Below, piece after piece: positions 59,049 to 64,000 of a stretch of DNA of 64,000 bases. Below the pieces are notes generated by a model. That model saw nothing but the letters and a program-made list of their open reading frames with translations, was not told where the DNA came from and made no database searches. Each line of letters starts with the position of its first letter. The stretch's first letter is position 1. The stretch comes from Chlorobiaceae bacterium (lineage in GTDB: Bacteria > Bacteroidota > Chlorobiia > Chlorobiales > Chlorobiaceae), in NCBI GenBank assembly GCA_012972835.1, contig JABDHK010000002.1, positions 45,564-109,563 of the forward strand, written 5' to 3'. Both the position numbers and the translations under genes were made by a program.

Positions 59049-60473
59049 ATGAGTGAGCACCACAGGATCATTACACCTTCAGAGGAACCTTTATCCATAT
59101 TCAAGGCAGTTTCAAAGCTTCAGAAAGCTTTAAGCCTTTTTGAAGACGAGATCCCCTCACAGGATCACCGTGCCAGAAATCTGCTTGTAACGTTCACTCA
59201 GCCTGTTCTCCCTGCAGACATAGCTGGATGGCTTTGCCGTCAGACGGTATTTCCTAAACTGCTATGGATGAACAGGGAAAAGGATTTTTCAGTTGCAGGC
59301 ATCGGCATTGCAGATACCATACGGTTTGATGGAACTGGAAATAATGAAACCTCTTTCCAGCAATTCGGGCACTCCATGGCGGATAAAGAACCCTGCGCAC
59401 GCTACTTTGGAGGGTTTCACTTTAATAACCAGGAAAAGCAGGAACCTATCTGGCACAAGTTTCCCTCGTTTTCTTTTGTGCTTCCACTTGTCCAGTTAAC
59501 CGTTGAAAACAATACCTTTGCATTTTCATGCAACCTTTGGCTTGAAAAGAGCGATGACCTTGGTATAAAAATCAGTGCCATCAGGGAGATCCTTGACCGT
59601 GTTATTTCCGATTCGGATTGTTCAGCCATGAAACTGCCCGAACTTCTGGATCTCTCCTATAACCCGGATGAGAAAAACTGGATTGAACAATGTCAAAAAG
59701 CACTGCAGACCTTTAACTCAGGCGGCATGGAAAAAATCATGCTTGCCCGCCAGACTGTGCTTGAATTCAGCAGCAGCTTTTCGCCACTCCTTTTTTTGCT
59801 GCAGTATCCCTATCCACAGAATGCGGTCTACAGGTTCTACTTTGAACCGGCTGAAAATCAAGCTTTTTTCAGCTTTTCCCCTGAACGCCTCTACAGAAGA
59901 GAGGGCAACATACTGCTCACTGAGGCCCTTGCTGGAACCTGTTCAAAAGAGAGCATCAATGGCAGTGACTTGGAGGCTTCTGAAACACTGTTGAGTTCAG
60001 AAAAAGATATCCGGGAGCATAAATTCGTCAAGGACATGATCTATCAGGAACTGTTCAAAATATGCAGCGATATTGATATGCCTGAAGATGTCCAGGTACT
60101 GCAGCTCAATCGTCTTGCACACCTCTACACCCGTTGTACCGCAAAACTTAAACCTGAATTCGAGAGTGACAGCGCCGTACTGAAACTCCTCCACCCTACT
60201 CCAGCTGTAGGCGGAGTGCCAAAAATCGAGGCCATGCAGCATATCATGGATCTGGAGCCCTTCAGCAGAGGCTGGTATGCCGGACCTGTGGGCTGGATAA
60301 GCCGGGATGCCGCTGAATTTTCCGTTGCTATCCGTTCAGCCCTTGTCAATGGTCGTTTTGCCTATCTTTACTCCGGTGCCGGCCTTGTCAAAGGCTCAAA
60401 TCCATTTTCTGAATGGGAAGAGGTTGACCAGAAAATTGGGGATATTCTCGCCATAACGCGCATGGAAGTATGA
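59049..60473 (+). CDS. menF: Isochorismate synthase (menaquinone pathway)
   Basis: MenF converts chorismate to isochorismate, the first committed step to menaquinone. The 474-residue sequence shows the chorismate-binding enzyme core: GGMEKIMLARQTVL, RFYFEPAENQAFFSFSPERLYRREG, EALAGTCSK, HKFVKDMIYQEL, HLYTRCTAKL, LHPTPAVGGVPKI and GWYAGPVGWI. Its stop overlaps the menD start (ATGA), so the two are translationally coupled. Chlorobi use the classical Men pathway and contain menaquinone and chlorobiumquinone. Confidence 0.94.
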   Translation: MSEHHRIITPSEEPLSIFKAVSKLQKALSLFEDEIPSQDHRARNLLVTFTQPVLPADIAGWLCRQTVFPKLLWMNREKDFSVAGIGIADTIRFDGTGNNETSFQQFGHSMADKEPCARYFGGFHFNNQEKQEPIWHKFPSFSFVLPLVQLTVENNTFAFSCNLWLEKSDDLGIKISAIREILDRVISDSDCSAMKLPELLDLSYNPDEKNWIEQCQKALQTFNSGGMEKIMLARQTVLEFSSSFSPLLFLLQYPYPQNAVYRFYFEPAENQAFFSFSPERLYRREGNILLTEALAGTCSKESINGSDLEASETLLSSEKDIREHKFVKDMIYQELFKICSDIDMPEDVQVLQLNRLAHLYTRCTAKLKPEFESDSAVLKLLHPTPAVGGVPKIEAMQHIMDLEPFSRGWYAGPVGWISRDAAEFSVAIRSALVNGRFAYLYSGAGLVKGSNPFSEWEEVDQKIGDILAITRMEV

Positions 60474-62224
60474 ATTCCCGCGAAATAACCTCACTGTGGA
60501 GTAGTATCGTTATTGAAGAGCTGATCCGGCAGGGTGCAGAATTTTTCTGTATCTCACCCGGCTCTCGCTCGACACCTCTTACGGTTGCCATTGCAAGAAA
60601 CCCTAAGGCACGGTGGAAAATGTTTGTTGATGAACGTTCCGCTGCTTTTTTTGCTCTCGGCTATGGACGGGCAACCGCCAGACCGGCAGTGCTGATCTGC
60701 ACTTCAGGGACGGCTGTTGCCAACTACTTCCCTGCCGTGGTTGAGGCTTCAATGGACTTTCAACCAATGCTTATCCTCTCTGCCGATCGCCCTTTTGAGC
60801 TGCTTGAGTGCGGCGCGAACCAGACCATCAGGCAGGAAAACATGTTTGGCAGCTATACACGGTGGAATATGCAGCTTCCTCTGCCATCAAGAGAGGTTCC
60901 ACTGAAAGCTCTGCTCTCGACCATTGCTTATGCGGTTGCCAAAACAGCTGGATCGCCAGCAGGTCCAGTACATCTGAACCAGCCCTTCAGAGAGCCGCTT
61001 GAGCCGGAGATCCCCGATCTGAATGATACATGGCTTGAACATCATCAAGAGTGGCTGAAAACCGGCAAACCCTCTGGACTTTCGGTATTTCCCGAAAAAC
61101 ATCCTGATACCACAACAGTTGCTATGCTGCGCAAAGCACTTTCAGCAGCAAAACAGCCACTGATTATTGCCGGTAGCATGCATAGCGCTGAAGAGGCTGA
61201 AGCGGTCATGGAACTTGCTCTTGACCTCCAGGTACCCCTCTATGCCGATTTTTCATCGGGAATGCGCCTGAAAAGCGGTATCCTGCCGTGGCAGCTAGCA
61301 TTTCAGTTACCCACGTTTATCAGACAGTTCAGGCCAGATATTGTCCTCCATTTTGGTGGCCATATCATCGAAAAACATCCTGCCTCGGCCCTCCGGGAGT
61401 GGAAGCCAGAGCACTATATCGTCATACGACCCCATGCCAACCGATTTTCTCCCGATCATAACGTAACCCTAAGCATTGAAGCTTCACTTGCCTTGACCTC
61501 AGCCAGCCTCAAAGGTTCCCGTACAACCTTGTCCGGCATGAACATGGAGCGTACACAAGAGTTCTTCAGATTGGCTGGTGAAGAGATTGATGCTGAAACC
61601 CTCTCTCTGCAGCCAGTTACCGAAATTTCAGCAGCCCGACTGACCTCGCGCCTTATCACCGAACAACAGCTGCTCTTCGTTTCAAACAGCATGCCGGTCA
61701 GAGACATCGACAACTACGGCGTCACCAGCCATCAGAACGGCATCACATGTGGCCTCAACCGCGGAGTAAGCGGCATAGACGGCATTCTCTCCACAACTTC
61801 AGGATTTGCCGCAGGACACAACAAACCGGCAACACTGCTCATCGGCGATATCGCCTTTCTGCACGACATCAATGCCCTTTCACTCCTCGGCAACCTCTCT
61901 GTTCCCCTGCAGATCATTGTCCTGAACAACAACGGCGGAGGCATATTCTCCTTCCTGCCTGTTTCCGGATACAGCGATGTGTTTGAAACCCACTTTGCCA
62001 CACCCCAGAACTACAGTATCCACTCTGCGGCACAAACCTTTGGTGTGGACTACGCATGCCCGCAGACAAACGGTGAATTCATTGAAATCTATACCGCCGC
62101 TTCCCGGAGCAACCGGAGCATTGTTATAGAAATAAAAGGATCCCGACAGGAAAACCTCCAGCAGCACCGCGCACTGCAGGGAAGAATCAATGCTCTTGCT
62201 GAAGAACATCTATTCGTTCTGTAA
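60470..62224 (+). CDS. menD: SEPHCHC synthase MenD
   Basis: MenD is the ThDP enzyme that joins isochorismate and 2-oxoglutarate. The 584-residue product has the N-terminal ISPGSRSTPLTVAIARNP, then DERSAAFFALGYGRATARPA and an E/Q-x-x-R substrate region (QTIRQENMFGSYTRW). The ThDP-diphosphate motif is GDIAFLHD...NNNGGGIF near 470-500. Length and order match the family. It overlaps menF by 4 nt. Downstream men genes are not in the window. Confidence 0.95.
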   Translation: MNSREITSLWSSIVIEELIRQGAEFFCISPGSRSTPLTVAIARNPKARWKMFVDERSAAFFALGYGRATARPAVLICTSGTAVANYFPAVVEASMDFQPMLILSADRPFELLECGANQTIRQENMFGSYTRWNMQLPLPSREVPLKALLSTIAYAVAKTAGSPAGPVHLNQPFREPLEPEIPDLNDTWLEHHQEWLKTGKPSGLSVFPEKHPDTTTVAMLRKALSAAKQPLIIAGSMHSAEEAEAVMELALDLQVPLYADFSSGMRLKSGILPWQLAFQLPTFIRQFRPDIVLHFGGHIIEKHPASALREWKPEHYIVIRPHANRFSPDHNVTLSIEASLALTSASLKGSRTTLSGMNMERTQEFFRLAGEEIDAETLSLQPVTEISAARLTSRLITEQQLLFVSNSMPVRDIDNYGVTSHQNGITCGLNRGVSGIDGILSTTSGFAAGHNKPATLLIGDIAFLHDINALSLLGNLSVPLQIIVLNNNGGGIFSFLPVSGYSDVFETHFATPQNYSIHSAAQTFGVDYACPQTNGEFIEIYTAASRSNRSIVIEIKGSRQENLQQHRALQGRINALAEEHLFVL

Positions 62225-62266
62225 CCGAAAGCTAAAAAAAATTGTCACGCACTATTGTTCATGAGA

Positions 62267-64000
62267 TCATATCTGTGACAAAGGCGTAAGATCGCGCAAT
62301 TCCGGCAGATCGGCTGCGAGCCAATGTCGGGTAACCCAATTGGGCTCGCCTGTCGGCAGATCACTGTCATCCTCATAGCGAAACCATTCGGTCAGTTCAC
62401 CCTCGCCATCCCAGCGATTTTCGTTGAGAGACCATGACAACCACGAACTTCCAGCGGCTGATCTTACAAAAAACTCAACTCCCGAGTCTGCATCCCATAG
62501 CCGAGCGGTGCTATCATCGCCTGCTGTCACGATGCGCTTCCCGTCCGGAGAAAAGGCGCACGCCAGAATCAAGCCTGAATGACCTATAAGACCTGCTATT
62601 CGAGGTTTTACGGGTAACAACCCTGAACTTGAAGCGAAACCATGTGATCGTGGCCATGTGGTGCCAGTCAGATCGGCTGACGCAAAATTTGCTTTTGCAA
62701 GTTGAGCTTCTGCAAGCCTTGTCAGACGTATTCTTGCACCAGAGAAGTCCGTATTGGAAGCCTGGAGATACCGCAGGTCGGCACCATCAAAACAGGCATT
62801 AATACATTTTGCATGGTTCAGGTCAAGATGCTGACCTTTGATTCGTAGAAGGCTGGTACCAACGAGACTTGCTTCTGCAATGCACGCATTGTCAAGCATA
62901 GCATCGTCAAGTCGAGCCCCATCAAAACTGGCTTTTTCAAGAACAGCGTTAGAGAGAGTAGTACCACAAAGGTCGGCATTGCTAAAATCAATCTCATCAG
63001 CACAAAGCAATGTCAGATTTTCGCCGGAAAGCTGAGCACCTTTCAAATGTGCTTTTGGAGGGATCATTTGCTTTTGTACCAAGCGAAGCTGCTCCGGAGC
63101 CAATAATCGCCGACGTGATCTTTGCTCTTGTGGGATGGCCTGGAAACGGTACTGTGCAGTACGATAAGCAATCAGAAGGGCATTCTCGGAGGTGACTTCA
63201 GTATAGGGGTTTGCAAGAATGGTACGGATTGCACCGACCAATTTATCGAAGCTCTCTTTCGCTGATTCAGTCAGGTTAAGCAGAAATGTGGTGGCTTCAG
63301 GATTGATACGGCCAAAGGTCAGAGCTTTGGCGAAATGCCCCTCCTGAAGGGCGCGAAAGAGTGCCCGGGAAAAAAAGAATTCGAGAAAGCTTCTGTGCGA
63401 AAAGCGGTAATAGCCGTCAGCACTGCGCACAAGAAAAGTTGCGGTACGCAGTTCAAGGTCAACCCGTTCACTGTCGAGGCTGCGGGCAAGTCTACCTTCA
63501 TGATGAAGCAGCGCGGCGAGGTCGGTGTAGGGAATCTGATTACGCGGTCTGATCCAAAGTTCACAAGCCATGCGTTCGAGCAGATCCCGCATGTGATCAA
63601 CGTTTACCTCTCCCTGAGTCAGACGGACCGTGTTCAACCAGCGGGTTGTGTAAGTCAGGTAGAGTGACCCGGTAGTTACTTTCTCTCCCTGTTTTATTAG
63701 ATCGGGAAGAGTCGCTACAATGATGTCGAGTAACTGGGGTGTTGATGCGATATCTTGAAGACCATATCTCTCTTCGATAAACCGGCGTGCCTGATCACCT
63801 TCAACTATGCCAAGACGTTTCTGCAGGTACTCGGCAATCTGCTCTTTTGTGAAAACTGGCAGGGTATCGAGCGTAGCATCGAAAGCACGGGCAGCTTTGC
63901 CAAGAGCTGAATCCGCTTCAAAAAGTTTGTCGCCACCCTGAACTGCTTGCATGGCGCTTTTCCTGTCGCGAAAAAAGTGGCTGCGGGAGGTTATGAGTAC
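62267..64000 (-). CDS. NACHT-type protein with pentapeptide repeats and one WD40 repeat (5' part beyond the window)
   Basis: Reading leftwards, the frame enters from the right edge and runs 577 codons to a stop, so the N-terminus is missing. The first visible residues VLITSRSHFF are a NACHT-like motif (sensor-1 region of STAND ATPases). A helical region (about 25-270 of the visible part) follows. Next is a pentapeptide-repeat block (about 335-450: FSNADLCGTTLSNAVLEKASF and similar A(D/N)LXX units). One WD40 repeat (GHSGLILACAFSPDGKRIVTAGD...ARLWDADSG) and a 65-residue tail end it. STAND NTPases of this sort act in bacterial defence or signalling. The WD40 part is far shorter than the usual propeller. 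Confidence 0.8.
   Translation of the reverse strand, partial: VLITSRSHFFRDRKSAMQAVQGGDKLFEADSALGKAARAFDATLDTLPVFTKEQIAEYLQKRLGIVEGDQARRFIEERYGLQDIASTPQLLDIIVATLPDLIKQGEKVTTGSLYLTYTTRWLNTVRLTQGEVNVDHMRDLLERMACELWIRPRNQIPYTDLAALLHHEGRLARSLDSERVDLELRTATFLVRSADGYYRFSHRSFLEFFFSRALFRALQEGHFAKALTFGRINPEATTFLLNLTESAKESFDKLVGAIRTILANPYTEVTSENALLIAYRTAQYRFQAIPQEQRSRRRLLAPEQLRLVQKQMIPPKAHLKGAQLSGENLTLLCADEIDFSNADLCGTTLSNAVLEKASFDGARLDDAMLDNACIAEASLVGTSLLRIKGQHLDLNHAKCINACFDGADLRYLQASNTDFSGARIRLTRLAEAQLAKANFASADLTGTTWPRSHGFASSSGLLPVKPRIAGLIGHSGLILACAFSPDGKRIVTAGDDSTARLWDADSGVEFFVRSAAGSSWLSWSLNENRWDGEGELTEWFRYEDDSDLPTGEPNWVTRHWLAADLPELRDLTPLSQI

Noticed and set aside
1..64000. CRISPR array, rRNA operon, intact IS element or prophage
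   Set aside because: No regularly spaced repeats, rRNA-like sequence, transposase with terminal repeats or phage structural genes were seen.

Overview
The window reads as a stretch of chromosome from a green sulfur bacterium (Chlorobiaceae, Chlorobium/Pelodictyon-like). The strongest clue is a subunit of chlorophyllide reductase (bchY). It is supported by a short primary sigma factor without region 1.1, a bacillithiol cysteine ligase (bshC), menF-menD for menaquinone, a patatin fused to an Omp85 barrel, and an HU-like/SPOR protein of the Bacteroidetes/Chlorobi type. The species cannot be fixed from the sequence alone.
Positions 1-13.4 kb are dense housekeeping: tsf (cut by the left edge), rpsB, rpsI and rplM on the minus strand; der, mrp and an Nfu scaffold on the plus strand; then ftsK, gcvT, relA/spoT and uvrB on the minus strand. 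At 13.5-14.4 kb sits a small DUF4160/DUF2442 pair. From 14.4 to 35.2 kb come an M16 lipoprotein peptidase, a REP-like palindrome, an LptF/G permease, a SAM-hydroxide adenosyltransferase, rpoD, valS, clpP, thyX, accD, the patatin-Omp85 protein, surE, bshC, a Cys-rich HTH regulator facing a CxxCH haem protein, a class-I glutamine amidotransferase, a GlmU-like left-handed helix protein and a lipid kinase.
From 35.4 to 40.6 kb lies a sensory block: a coiled-coil/LuxR-like regulator closed by a strong terminator, then a FIST sensor followed 43 nt later by a hybrid histidine kinase. The kinase's first receiver is degenerate and its second intact. Positions 40.6-42.3 kb look like a graveyard: a broken HigA antitoxin, a truncated PLD nuclease, a second DUF4160/DUF2442 pair and an internally deleted DUF4143 ATPase. 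An AlbA_2 ATP-binding regulator with an 11-nt tandem repeat in its coding region follows.
From 43.8 kb to the end the map returns to core genes: an aldehyde dehydrogenase, rsgA, recG, rpmE, frr, bchY overlapping an HU/SPOR gene, an orphan small protein, hicAB, xseA, kdsB, a DUF167 gene, gatC, a citrate synthase, tRNA-Asp, an NYN protein, an HMA metallochaperone, a TPR lipoprotein and the menF-menD pair. The right edge cuts a NACHT-type protein that carries pentapeptide repeats and a single WD40 repeat.
No CRISPR array, rRNA, intact IS element or prophage was seen. The accessory material most worth attention is the 40.6-43.9 kb region, the two DUF4160/DUF2442 pairs, the FIST-kinase pair and the NACHT protein.
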